64,000 bases of DNA from positions 349,521 to 413,520 of the forward strand of contig JNVV01000009.1 of the NCBI GenBank assembly GCA_000733355.1, read 5' to 3'. This document shows, in pieces, positions 30,913 to 44,100 of the stretch. This DNA is from Falciphora oryzae (taxonomy: Eukaryota > Ascomycota > Sordariomycetes > Magnaporthales > Magnaporthaceae). Made by a program: the position numbers and the translations under genes. Below the pieces are notes generated by a model, which worked only from the letters and a program-made list of their open reading frames with translations, did not search any database and had not been told where the DNA came from. Every line of letters begins with the position of its first letter. Position 1 is the first letter of the stretch.

Positions 30913-30918
30913 TATAAA
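30913..30918 (+). promoter_or_regulatory. TATA box of the dehydrogenase gene
   Basis: TATAAA in TTTTGTATAAAGTCC, 112 bp upstream of the ATG at 31025. Confidence 0.5.
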
Positions 30919-31024
30919 GTCCCTCCATCGAGCCCAACGGGGAGTAAAACAGTGAGTAGCGAGAAGCATACGCAGAAAAACACCAGAATACACCCTCGAC
31001 TCTAGAAGAACTAGAACATTCAAC

Positions 31025-32118
31025 ATGACGGGCAAGACGATCCTAATCACTGGGGCCAACCGGGGTGCGTACACGTCGTCAAGCGCCCCGTCATGCGGTG
31101 CGTTTTGACCAAAACGCAAACTGACCCTGAGCCGTGACCAGGAATCGGACGCGGTCTCTTCGACTACTACGCCGCGCAGCCCAACAACACCGTCATCGGC
31201 GCCGTCCGCAGCCCGGACAAGTGCCGGCAGGAGCTCGAGGCGCAGCAGCCGCGGGGCGAGGGCACAAAGCTCATCGTCGTTCAGATCGACTCGGCGTCCA
31301 GCACGAGCCCCTTCGAAGCCGTTAAGGCCCTCCAATCGCAAGGCATTACCCGCATCGATGTCGTCATCGCCAACGCCGGCGTCGGCCCCATCGGGCGCCT
31401 GGAGGACGCGACCGTCGACGAGGTCGAGAACACGATCAAGGTCAACGGCGTCGGCCCGCTGCTGCTGTACCAGGCCACGCTGCCGCTGCTCCGCGCCGCC
31501 AAGGAGGCGGGCGGCGCCGACGCGCCCAAGTTCGCCCTCATCAGCTCAGGCGGCGGCAGCATCGCCGAGGCCGCGGCCAGCGACATGTTCCCGCTCGGCG
31601 TGTACGGCGGCTCCAAGGCGCTCGCCAACTTCTTCGTCGTCAAGATGGGGGCCGAGAATGACTGGCTCGTCACGCTCTGCATTGGTCCTGGGTAAGTGTT
31701 GAGCCTTCCATCAGATGGCGCTGGCATCGAGACCCACCCTCGGGCACGAAGATCTTCTGCCACCGGATTTCCGGTGGCGGTACGTGTCAGCCGGGCCGAG
31801 GCGCGCATCTGGAGCCGCAAGACCTGTTGACTGACGATCCGGACAACAAAACAGACTTGTGACGACAGACATGTCCCAGTCTGTGGTTGGTAAATTCGAA
31901 TTCCCGATGGAAGGTAAAACGCCTGCGGTTTCCGCCGAGAACACCGCGCATATTGTAAGTTGTCCAGGCCTGCTTATTTGTGAAACGAATGTGCCATCTT
32001 CAGGGTACGGCTGCTGACGCGCGATTTCGGCTGCAATAATTAGATCAAGAATGCGACAAAGGAAGAGCATTCGGGCAAGTTCTTCAATGAGACCATTGAC
32101 AAGTTCCATGCGTGGTAG
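31025..32118 (+). CDS. Short-chain dehydrogenase/reductase (classical SDR)
   Basis: Four exons: 31025-31064, 31142-31691, 31855-31954, 32044-32118; all introns are GT..AG (77, 163, 89 nt) and phases agree, giving 254 residues. The Rossmann motif TGANRGIGRG spans the first intron. IANAG is the NAG motif; the active site shows Ser in LISSGGGS and the YGGSK (YxxxK) pair; CIGPG precedes the third exon as in the usual PG motif. The enzyme is a cytosolic NAD(P)(H)-dependent oxidoreductase; its fungal relatives include ketoreductases of the Nor-1 type. The substrate is unknown. It ends only 77 bp from the stop codon of the convergent synthetase, so the 3' UTRs probably overlap. A metabolic link to the siderophore genes is not shown. 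Confidence 0.88.
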
Positions 32119-32195
32119 AAGCCGGGGGGCTCGTCCGCTTGTTGGGTGTACCTAAAACAAGGGCACAAAAACAATGCATTCAGATGCGCTACCTA

Positions 32196-35100
32196 CTATG
32201 TTCCCAATGCTAAATATTTGACTAATCTGGATATCACATTCTCTGCTCCGCGGTCTCCCCCAAGCATGCTTGTGGGACCGAAGACGCCGATGTCGAGTCC
32301 GCCCTCGTGGTCCAGGGCTGCTTCGATATCAATGGCATCCTATCACCATGACGTCGTCAGTCTCGAATGTTGTCGACGAAATTGTAATTGGGATTCGTAA
32401 AGGGGAGGAGGGACACTTACCGAAAAGGTTTCACGGACCACATTCTTTTCCAAAATAAGCTGACCGCATGGCTTAGTCCCGAGAGTTGCTGAGGGGGACA
32501 GCGGCCGTGTCTCTTCGGGGACATGAAGCTGCTCCAGACTGACTCCTTCCATCTCACCCGCCTGTTCTACCAACGGATGACTGAGGAAGTTGACAAAACA
32601 GTCGACCCGAACGCCTGTCCACTCCTCAATCTCCCAGAGGCCGACGGACATGTTGGCCGGGTCCGACATGATACTCCTGAGATCATGCTGGATTGTCCGC
32701 GCCGTCGTGATCGTGTCTCCAGCCACGCCACAGCGCACCCGCAGCGGTAGCAGGCTCAGAGTGGGATAGCATGCCAAGGGATCCTGTTCGCTGTGGTCTC
32801 TGCTGCGTTGGTCGTGCCGTTGTCTGTTGGCGAGGTAAACCCCAAAGACGACGTCGGCGCGCTCGTCTGTCTTCAGCATCTCCCACACGGCCGCAAGAAA
32901 AGCGGCTTGGATGCTGACGCCGTTAGAAGCGCACACTTCGCGCAGCAGGGACATGCCGGCGATCGCGTGTGGTGTGAACTTTGACACCCTGCTAATGCTT
33001 CGGTCGAGCCCCGAAATCTGGGCGGAGTAGGGGGCCGAAGAAGGCGTCGTCACTGCCCCTCGCAGATAATCGGTCCAGAATGCCCTGCGTGCATCGATCG
33101 TAGACCGCGAGACCTGCTGGGCAAGGAGCGATATCCACTCGCCCGCGATTTCCTTTGCAGGTACAGTCTCAGGGAGGAGCAGCTTGTCGTTGTTCCTGCG
33201 CGTCAGGAGTTCCTCGAGGCGTCTCATGATGGCAGGGAGGCTGAAGCCATCGTAGAGAGCGTGCAGAATCCTCAGCGACATCGCCCAGTTGTGTCCTGTG
33301 CCAGCGGGATTCTTGTTGGCGGCTAGATGCACCAGGGGCTGGATAGGAAAAGCAAGGCTGTTTTCTTCACTGCTGCTGCTGTCGAGGGGGCCCATATCGC
33401 CGCAAGTGCGCAGGCAGTAGGGAGCCGCCGGATCCAGCACGATCTGGACAAAAGGCAGATCTGGGATGCCGGTCGGGAGGAACACGGTCCTAAGAATTGA
33501 CATCTCGTGAAGCAGAGTTCGCCACGCAGCGGCCACGTCGTCCGTGCCAAAGCCATCTGTTACTCCCGAAAGTCGGTACCTGAACTCGGGGAAGAAAACC
33601 TCGCCGCCCGAATTTTGCCATGTGGAGATCATGTGCACCTGCATAGCGCTGGCAGGTAGGATCTTCTGGATGTCCTCGTGCCTCAGGCCTGCGTTTCGCG
33701 CCACATCAGCGCCACCCACACGGTCGAGTGCTGATCGCAAGACAGCCTCCTCGTCAATCTTGGCACCTTCGGGAGTGGTAGCATGAGACTCGGGGCGCGC
33801 AGCAATCTTTAACCGTGAACTTTTGCTGGCAATGCGACTGGAGGCAATGGTGGCCATCTCCTCCAAGCTCTCAGCGCCGAGGAGCTCAGGCACCCGGAGC
33901 TCAACGTCCCTCTTGCGTAGCAACGAAGAGACCTTGATTGCGCTGATGGAGTCCAGTCCAAGATGGTACAGGTTATACGTTTTCTTCATCGACGACGGGT
34001 CAGTAGCGCCGCTGACCCTAGCGAGCACGTCTCTGATTGTCTCCTCGAGTGGGGTCCAGTCCTCATTCTCTACGAGCGTCGAGGTGTCCGTCTGCGCTGA
34101 GAACTCGGTCGCCGACGATGAGCTATTACGGGTCCGGAGGCGGAAGGGCGGCAACCCGCAGACCGAGACCTCGCTAGAGGCCGAGGCGTCACTGGTTGAG
34201 GCTGCGACGGCCGACGTGAAGATGGATGTGTCGGGTGACGAGCGTAGCAGGAACTGCAGCACGCTGTCGATCTCGCTGAGCAGCTCGGCCGTTTCTCGCT
34301 CGGACAGGAAGTAATCGTCGCACGCGGTCCGCCATACAACTTTCTGGCCGCCCACAAGCTCCATCTCGACGCAGATGGGGTACTCGACGCTCGAGGATCC
34401 GTCAACGGACCGCATGATTGTCGCTTTGTCGTCATCTTCGACCTGATCGACGCGCCGTTTCTGCATAATAAAGAGCGTGTTGAACAGCGCCTCGCCTGTA
34501 CCGCCGGCGCCCCCTAGGCGCTGCGCCTTCCTGAGCGGGAAGTGCTGGAACTGGTTGATGCCCGCCATGTTCTCCTGCACATACCGCAGGAGGGTCCCCA
34601 CCGTGCCATGAAGGACCGTACGCACGGCGACCGTGTTCATTGTGGGGAAGAGGAGCGCCTCGGCGGCTTCGATCTCGCGGCCAGACAGAACGCTGCCAAT
34701 GGTTACATCGAGCGACTGGGTCCGCCGGCTCAGAACGGCGGCCCAGCAGACCTGCCCGACCACCTGGAGACTGGCGGCTTGGCGTCGGCAAAAGGAGAGT
34801 AGGTCTGCAGCGCGGACCGAAGACTCTATCTCTAGTCGATGTACCAGCGCAGGTGATGATTGAGGCTGGTCTTTTCTGGCGGTTCCGATCTGGAGCTTCT
34901 GCGGTTGGATGCTTGTCGGCGTGGCACCGGTCAGGGAGTCGACCCAAAAGTCGTTTGCTTCGGCGCTGGCGGAGAGCAGCATGTGGTCCAGATAATCGAC
35001 GTAAGACTGCCTCGGCTGGAATCGTCCGGCGTATGCGTCTCGGACGTCGCGATGCAGCAGGTCCAGAGACCATCCATCGTAGAGCGCATGGGCGATGGAC

Positions 35101-38100
35101 AGGATCAAGAAATTTTGCTTTCCGACACGGAGGGGTGTGAGCTGCAGCAAGCTGGCCATGCCGGCCGAAGACTCAGCCCGCCGTCGCGACAACTCCATCT
35201 CGCCCTGGATATCTGCAGTGGCGGCGAGTTCTCGCACTTCCCAATTCAGCTTCATCTCACGAAGCACAACCTGGCAAAAAGCAAAGTCTAGATCGGTATC
35301 ATCGATGTGCACGAACACTGTGCGAAGTACCGGCGAGCCGTCGATCACTTTCTGCCAGGCCTCCTGAAGCTGTCCCAATTCCAGGCTGGGAGGAATTTCG
35401 AGCACGTCGTGGTTGTAGTATCGTCGGAAGCCCGAGTCCAGCATGTCGGCCACCATGGCATCTTGGAGAGGCGTCGGCGGCAGGATGGCCTCCACCATGC
35501 CTGCGTCATATACCCCTAGGGTTCCCTGGATGTGAGCGCGAAGGGCGGCTGTTGTTCTCGACAGACGAGATTCTTCCGTGGATTTGCTGGCCGGGTTCTC
35601 CCCGTCCTTCTGCACCGATTGCTCCAGCATATCCACAAGCATCTTTATCGTCTGGCCTTTGACAAGCTGGCTGTTTGTGAGGATGACCTCCTGCTTCTTC
35701 AGGCGCGCAGAAAGCTTGATAGTGTCAATACTATCGAGCCCAAGTTCAAGGAGTCGAGTGGTGTCACTGATATCGTCGGGAGCCACTCCGGCGAGAGTGG
35801 CAATCTCAGAGCGAAGCACCAGCGCAGCTTCCGTCCAGATAAACCGAGCGGCAGGAGTTGAGTGGTCGTCTGTGCTTTGCTTGGGTGACGTCTTGGATAA
35901 TCTCAAATCAGTACTAACAACCGTTGGGCTAGGCCTCACGCTCAATTGCCCTTCAACATCCCGCGCCATCAGCAGCATGGCCTGGTGAAAGTCATCGAGC
36001 ATGCTATCAAGGGCATCTTTGTCGGCAACACCAGCCTGCGCCACAAGGAGGAGCTCGAGACGATTATGCCGGGTCAGTGTAGCCTCAAACGCGAGCGGGT
36101 AGTCAGGGTTCATGTCCTCGGGTGGCACTTCAGCCCAGAGTCCACCGGCCATGGCAGGCGAGGGGAGCGACTCCCTCTGGCAGGAAAACAGTGTGTCAAA
36201 AAGGGGCCGGCCGCCAGAGCACCACTTCTGTATGTCCCGCAACGGCGTATGCTGGAATGACAGCGTCGAAGTGTTGAAGTTGTGGCAGTGCCCAGCGAGA
36301 TCAGCCCAGGTTTGGCAATTGGCTGTGTCGGGTAAGTGGAAGGGCAAGGTGTTGAAAAGGGGTCCGACGACGTGTTCGGCATTCTCAACATCAATGGCGC
36401 GCCCAAAGACGACAATGCCTATGGTCATGGGTGGCTGGATGCGTGCGCAGAGGACGGAGAGCCACAGCGCCTGCACCACAGCTGAATGCGTGACGTTGAG
36501 TTGTTGCCGCGCCGGTTCCAGGATCGTGAAATCGAGGGATCGAGAGGAGCTCGCGACCGACTGAGCCGGATTGGGGCAAAGTCGAGGTAGTGGTACGAGC
36601 TCAGCGCCGAGGAGGTGGCTTTCCCAGAAGCTTCTGGTGTGACTGAAATTGCGGAGCGGGCCGTGGATGAGGGCGTCGATAAATGTGGTTCGCGACTCGA
36701 TGGGCTCTGTTCCCAGATAGAGCGCCGCCACTTTGGCCACGATCATGCCGAGGCTGTTAGCATCGTATAGACCGTGGAAGATGTGAAGCTTTAGAAGCAC
36801 CCTTTGCTGCGCCGGGAATCTGACGAGATGCAACTCCATCGGGGCGATGACGTCTTTGCTGTTGAGTTCGATCCATCTGTCGTGAAGCGACTGGAAAAAC
36901 TTCCGTGCACTCTCATCTTCTTGCCTAGCCTCGATATCAATCTCGGCCCACGGGAGTGCGACTTCCTTCAGGGCAACCTGGATGAATCCCTCGGTGGAGC
37001 TGAGGAATCTGGTTCGCAAGATGGAAAACGAATCGACAATGGTCTGCCACGAGGCCTTCAGACGAGAAACATCCACATCGGCGTGCAGCTCAAAGGTGAA
37101 GACGTTGAAGTAGGCACCGGCGCTCTCTTCGTTCCTGGAGATAGAGATCATGCCGTGCTGCAGGGCTGAGCATGGGGCGATGTACTCGATCTGGTCTAAC
37201 GCGGCTCCTAGGACCCGGCAGGCCTGCGCGCGGTTTCTGTGCTGGCACGCCTCCACCAGCTGCCTGGCCTCAAGAACAGCTCCCGCGTCTCTAGAGGTGA
37301 CGTCCGTTTGTAGGGCGTGTACCAGATCTCCGATCACGGGATGCTTGAGAATCAGTGCCGGTGTCGCTTGGTCAAGCCCACCACGCTTCAGTGCCCTCGA
37401 GAAACGGAGCACGGAAATCGAGTCGATGCCAAGCTCGAAGATGCTAGTCTCGGCGGATGGGCCGTGACTTCCTTCGATGAGGTGCATGACCCGCAGAGTG
37501 GCCACAACCCTCCGTGCGACACCTCCATCAAGAGCAGAATTAGCACGAGGTCCAGCGGCAGAGGCGGCGATGAGCTCATCTGCTGTCATCGAGCTAAATA
37601 GCGCACGTAGCTGCTTGACCTCAGCCTTGTTATTTGACGACAACGGTATGAAGGGAAGCTGCACGATATAGGTGGGCACCATGTACCCCGGAAGTCTTGT
37701 GCGGCACGCCCCTTGGACGTCTCTAGCTAGGGTCGATCCGTCGACTCCATCGTCCGTGGCGGCTATTGGTCGCAAAGGTTGCCCTCCGCCGCTTCTGGTA
37801 GTGGCAAAGTTTTTGGATACGACAAATGACACAAGAAGGTCCTTTTGTTTTTTCTCGTCACGGATGACAAGCGTGGCGACATCTTCAACTTGGGGGACCC
37901 CGGCGCGGATTGAATGATTGATCTCCCCAATCTCGAGGCGCTGACCTCGGAGCTTGACTTGGTCGTCCGCCCGACCCAAGAAGTCAAAGCAACCGTCGTG
38001 CAGGATCCGCACAAGGTCGCCGGTGCGGTACACCCTTTCTCCACCAAATCCGGCCAAGCTTGGGAAACGCTCCAGGGTAAGGTCGTCGCGGTTTAGATAT

Positions 38101-41100
38101 CCCTTGCCGACGAGTTTCCCGGAAACGCACAGTTCGCCGACCCCGCCTCTGAGCACGGGGATTTCTGTACCGGGTTTGAAGATGTACGATCCGACATTCG
38201 AGAATTGCCTGCCGATATTAGTCGAGCGGCCGGTCCGGGGGACGCGCTGGTACGTGGTGACTCCGATTGTGGCTTCAGTTGGCCCATATGCGTTGTAGAT
38301 GACACCCGCGTCGCCCCAGACGTCGAGGATCTCCTGCTTGAGCTGCTCGCCACCCGTGATGAAGACGCCTCTGCACAGAGACGGCACCTCATCGGGGTGC
38401 ACAAGCCTCGCCAGGCTAGGGGTCAGGTCGATGTGCGTGATCTCCAGCCTCGAGATCATGGTTACAAGGTCTTCCAGAATCAGGTCCCGAGGTGCCGCCA
38501 CGAGAGTAATGCCGACGCCCCAACTCCAGTACTGTTCCAGGACCGAAACATCGAAATGGAACGACGCGAATTGTAGCCACTTGGAATCCTTGTCCCAGTG
38601 GCCGGAGAAAAGCTCCTGGAACGCTAGCATGGCCTGGACTGCATTCTCGTGGGTGATCTCACAACCCTTGGGCGTTCCGGTGGTACCAGAGGTATACAAG
38701 CAGTAACACCGATCGTTCGCGGAAAGCTGGAGTTGTCGTTCTTGGAGGGGATCTGGAGAAAACGCACTTAGTACCTGCTCATCGACGGCAATAACGGGTA
38801 CGGAAGCGGCAAAATCCAAAACGGCGGAGCGGTCGGTGTCCGTCAAGAGTGCAGTGGCTCCCGAGTCCTCGAGGATGAACTGTCTGCGTGCAGGCGGAGC
38901 TCCTGGATCTAAGGCAACGAAGGCGCAGCCCGCTTTCAGGATCCCCAATATGGAGAAATATGCCTCAGGGCACTTGTCGAAGCAGACAGCGACGATCCCG
39001 CCTGTCTGCGTGTGCGGCTCGAGTAGGTTGGCAATTCGATTCCCGTTCGCCTCCAGCTCCTCGTATGACCATGTGCGCCGTACAGGCTCTCCATCCGGAT
39101 CAAAAGAAGAGACAAACTCCAGAGCTGTCCTCTCCGGGGACGAAAGCACCATCCGTTCTACAAACTGGTGTAAAAAGATGATCTCTGATGGGAGCTCGGG
39201 ATTCGAGGCGGGGGTGATCGAAAACAGAGACGGGGCCGAGGTCCAAAGGTCGTCTTCTTGTGCGTCGGGCCGGAAGGCGAGGTGAGCCAGCGCGGAGTCG
39301 AACTGCCTCAGAAGCAAAACGGCCTGATCGTTTGGGATCACATCATCATAGAAGGTGAGTTGATGGTGGAGCAGGTCGTCGCGAGGCTCAATTTCCAGGG
39401 ATATCGGATAGTCAACCGTGGCGGTGTCATCGATGACCTTCCAGGATCGGTCACCTGGAGGTGTCGTGTGTTCGTCAAACTTCTGATAGACGAGAAGTGT
39501 GTCGAAGAGGCGTGTGTCAGGATGCCCAAGCCAGCCTTGTATCTGGGACAGGGAAGCTTGCTGGTGCCGATGCAGCTTGGTATTGTATGCCATCATCTGC
39601 CGTAGCAATTCCATGTTCGACGGGCTGTTCTCAGAGATGACAGGGAGGGTGGTAATGCAGGGGAAGGTGGCGTTTTGAGTTGCATCCGTGTTTCTCCCTG
39701 TGAGCACCACCCCAAAGACGACCGATGGCTCCCCGAGATAGGAGCACAGAATCCTCGTCCAGGCTGCTTGGATAAGGGCCTGGACTGAGACGCCCGACAG
39801 CTTAGCTGCCTCCTCAAGCTTGATGAACGGGAAACTTCCGACGGTCTTCTCGACGCAAATGGCTCGCTGCTCGATTCTCAAAGGAGTCGTGATCGGAAAC
39901 CTGTTGACCACAGCACGAGGGGAGAGCTCTCTCCAGAAATCTCGAGCCTCTGATTTGCTGACGACATTCTGTGCCATGATATCAGAGACAGCAGCTGCGA
40001 TGCTTGAGTTGGGCGACGGGCGTTGTCCCATTCCACCGGATGCGACGGTGAAGTCTTCAAGTATTGTGTTGAGAGAGTGTGCGTCGTATAGAGCATGGTG
40101 GATGGCCAGATGGATCTGGACGACACCCAAATCATCCTCGACCAAAGCGAGACTCCAAGGGGGCTGGCTGAGCTCGTTGTATGCCCTTTTTCTGGCATCG
40201 CTCCGCCATCTTTCGAGATCGAAAGCGCCGATATTACCGTTCGCCGCCACATAAATCTGCACTGAGAGGATGGCCCCGACGTTGGATTGCCCAACCATGG
40301 CAAAGGAGGCGTCTTTGTGATCCACGGCGACAAAGCCGACACGCAATATCTCGTGGGTTGACACGACACGCTTCCAGGCTTCCAAAATGCCGCTCAGAGT
40401 CGCATCTGGCTTGGAAAGATTCAGGTGGAGGAAGTTGAAATAATTGTGCCCCTTAGAGTTGATGAACTCGGTCAGCATTCCGTGCTGGAGCGGCGTGCAG
40501 GGAAAAACCTGACCGGCGGCGTAGCGATAAGCTGGGTCGCGCGCCAGCTGCCCATGACACTCCGCTTGGAAGGCATGCAGGTCGTACATGGGCAGGCTAG
40601 GGGCGTCATTGCTTTTTGAAGAGCCGAGGAAGGCCCCGAGCCGATGACAGGTTGGGTGTTCCATGACATCCATTGCGGACAGTCTGAACTGCCGCTTACG
40701 CAGCGCCGCGGCGATCTGGACGGCGCTGATGCTGTCGAGCCCAAGCTGGTAGATAGTGGTATGCTTCCCAATTGCAGCCTCTGCCGTGGAAGATAGACCG
40801 GCGAATATGGTGCGAATAGCATTCTCAGTTGAGGTCCATTCTTGACTCTGAGAAATCGCCTTGGTGGTTGGAGTGAAGTTCGTGGCTGTGGGTGTATTTT
40901 GCCGTAGCTCCAAGGAGTCCATAATCCGTGCGAGCTCGCCAGGAAGGGTGTCTCGGGCTAGAACTGGCGCAGATGGGTATGCAAGCGCCGTCCGGGATAC
41001 ATATGAAAACAACTCGAAAGCAAAGGTGACCAGCAAAGGCGAAACCAGAGAGCTGTCATAATGGAGCCTGACTCGAAGCGAGTTGCTTTGCGGATCCGGG

Positions 41101-44100
41101 ACAAGCTCGCACACCAGAGGCACATCCATAGCTCCATCATCCCTCTCCAATGTCCATATGTGTTTGTCGAGGGGTCTCGGTGGCTGCTGGAGGAGTAACA
41201 TAGTATCAAACAACCGGGCGCTGCTACCGGGGCCGGCGTGCATGGATTGAAGTCGACGCAGAGGGGTAAACTGGTAGCGCAATGCCTCGATTCCAGATTG
41301 CTGCAGCGATCTGATCAGATCGATGTGATGTTGGGCGTTGGCAACGTCGGCGCGGACAGGAATGGTATTGAAGCACGGCGCGATCAGGTTCTCAATACCA
41401 TCAACCGCGACAGATCGGCCGCTGACGACGTTTCCAAAACAGACATCTGAGTGTCCAAGGAGTACGCTCAAAGATACAGCCCACGAGGCTTGGCACAGAG
41501 CCAAGAGGGACACGCCCATCTCCTTCAGTCGACCATTGATCTCGTCAAGGGAAACACCTAGATTGAGATGTTCGAGCAGCAGTCCATCCTGGCCGACGGA
41601 AACACCAGGACACGGCAGAGATCTTGGCCGAAAGCCCTGAAATTGGCCTCTCCAGAAAGCGTCGGAATCCTCAGGCAGGGCAAGCATCTCCCGGAGGAAG
41701 TATTCGTACCGAGGCGGCGGCGGAAGCGACGTCTGTTGGCCGGACGCAAGCAGCCATTCAACTTCTTGGAGCAATCTTCCCACTGCGACGCCGTCGTACA
41801 GTGCGTGATGGCAGTTGAAGATGAAAAATTCGGCATTGTGGCTTCGAGCAAGGGCGAAAGAGACCGGTGGCTCCACCGAACCGAGAGCGGGTGGAAGGGT
41901 AGTCTCAGAACCTCGCAGGCACTCGTCGAGTGCGGGCTGGGTGACTGACAAGTCAAACACGTGCCACTTCGGCACCCAGTCTTTCAAGACAACCTGGATG
42001 ATTGGGTGTGTTGCCATCTCGGTAGCGAGGAAGCAGGTTCGCAGGATGGCATGCCGGCACACCAACGTGTCCCAGCACTTGCGCATGTCCTCGCCGGGGA
42101 CGGCAAGTCTAAAGACCATCTGATTTAGGTATGATGAGTTTTTGCTGCCCGAGGACACGGCGAGCATGCCTTCTTGAAGGGGTGTGCATGGTAGAATAGC
42201 CTCTAAGGTCCGGTCCCCAAAGCGACCCTGGATCTCAGCGACGAAGGCATCTTCGAAGAAGCTGATATCCGGGTGATGGGAGGATGCGCCCTCGTCGGCC
42301 GGCGTCATCGATCCGTGCACAAGCTGGGCGAGCCGTGCAACACAAGCACTTTGTAGAACCTGGGAAATCGACAATTTCAGGCCCAGCGAGGTCCTGAGTC
42401 GCCTGGCGACTGTAATGGCCGAGATGGAGTCCAGCCCTAGGCTTGAAAGAGGTGCCCATTTCCGAAGATGGTGCACATCAATCTTGAGAGCGTCGGCGAT
42501 AGTCTGGGCAATTGCGGTCTCTAACTCCGACCAGGACTCGTCGTTGTCATTGGCATCGCCGGCACCAGCGCTCATCCGCCCCAAAACTTCGTGGCCCAGA
42601 TTCGCAAAAAGCTGCCTCAGCAGCGCCTTGTCAACCTTGCCAGATGGTGTCATCGGCATGGCGGACATAGGGATCAGGTAGCTTGGGACCATGTACGCGG
42701 CTAGCCTCGAGGTCAGCAAGCGGGAAACGGTCTGGTTGACGGCGAGAAGCGGCGACGCGTCTTCGATGAGGATATGAGATATCCGGTGCTGCGTGACGTT
42801 GGCGTCCAGAGAGCTTGACGCAACAGGAACGTAAAAGGCCGCAAGCTGATCAACTTCGGAATCGCTGCGAGCCACCATCATGGTGAGGACAGAGGTGACC
42901 TTTCCAGACTCGCGTACGACAGAGTCAATCTCTTTGGTCTCAACCCGCTGACCACGAAGCTTGATCTGGTCATCCATTCGGCCTATGATCACCAGGGAGC
43001 CGTCGGGAAGCATGCGCCCAAGGTCACCGGTCCGGTAGAGACGGCCATGACGCGGGTGTTCAAAGAACTTCTGGGACGTGAGTTCGGACATGCCAAGGTA
43101 CCCCTGCACGACTTGGTCTCCGCCGAAGCAAAGCTCGCCCACACATCCATAGGGGACTAGACCTGCTGTCCCATCCTTGTAGAAGACGAAAGACGACGTG
43201 TTTTCGAAACCGTGACCCAGGTGCCGAATAGGGTCTCCAGGGCTCATCTTTTTGACAGTGCAGATGTTTGTGGTCTCCGAGGGGCCATAACCCTGATAGA
43301 GCAGCCCGGTCCATTTCTCCGCCACCTGCTCCGTCATCGGCTCCCCAGATGTGACGAGAAACTCGACACCGGGGACATTTCGGGGATCGACTAGGGATGC
43401 GACTGTCGGCGTCATGCTGAGATGCGTGATTCGCAAGGCCCGAATGGCATGTTCGAGATCCGCGAAGAGCGCGTCATTCGTGGCCGAACAAAGGCACATG
43501 CCATTCTTCCAGGCAAAGAATATCTCAAAGACAGATACATCGAAGGCCTGGGAACAGCTTTGCAGCATCCTCGGCGAGTCCTCCCGGCCGCTCAGAGGAT
43601 AAATCCTAGAGAGCACCTCGAGGTTGCTAGCAATGTTGAGCTGAGTCACGCAGACGCCCTTGGGGATTCCCGTGCTCCCTGACGTATAGATTACGTTGGC
43701 CAACCTGGCAGGATCAGGCGCAACGTTGAGGTTCTCGTCCGAAAGGGCCTCGAAGCTCGATTCCCTGATGTTGACGAGGTGGAGGTTATTTCCCAGAGAC
43801 TGCAAACTCTGTGTCGTGGCAGTATCGGTCAAGCAAAGCCGAACGCCAGCTTGCGCAATGATTGTGTCGATTCTCTGCAGAGGCGTAGAGGGCAGCAATG
43901 GCAAATATGCGCAGCCAGATTTCAGGATGCCGAGGATGCCAGCGTATAGATCAACCGACTTTTCCATGACAATGGCCACAGGTGTGCCCACCTCGACCGT
44001 AAACGACTGGATGAGGCGACCTATTCTGTTCGCCATCCGATTAAGGTCGTCGTAACTGACTGTCCGGATTTGCATCGCTGTATCGGGTGGGATAGCGTCC

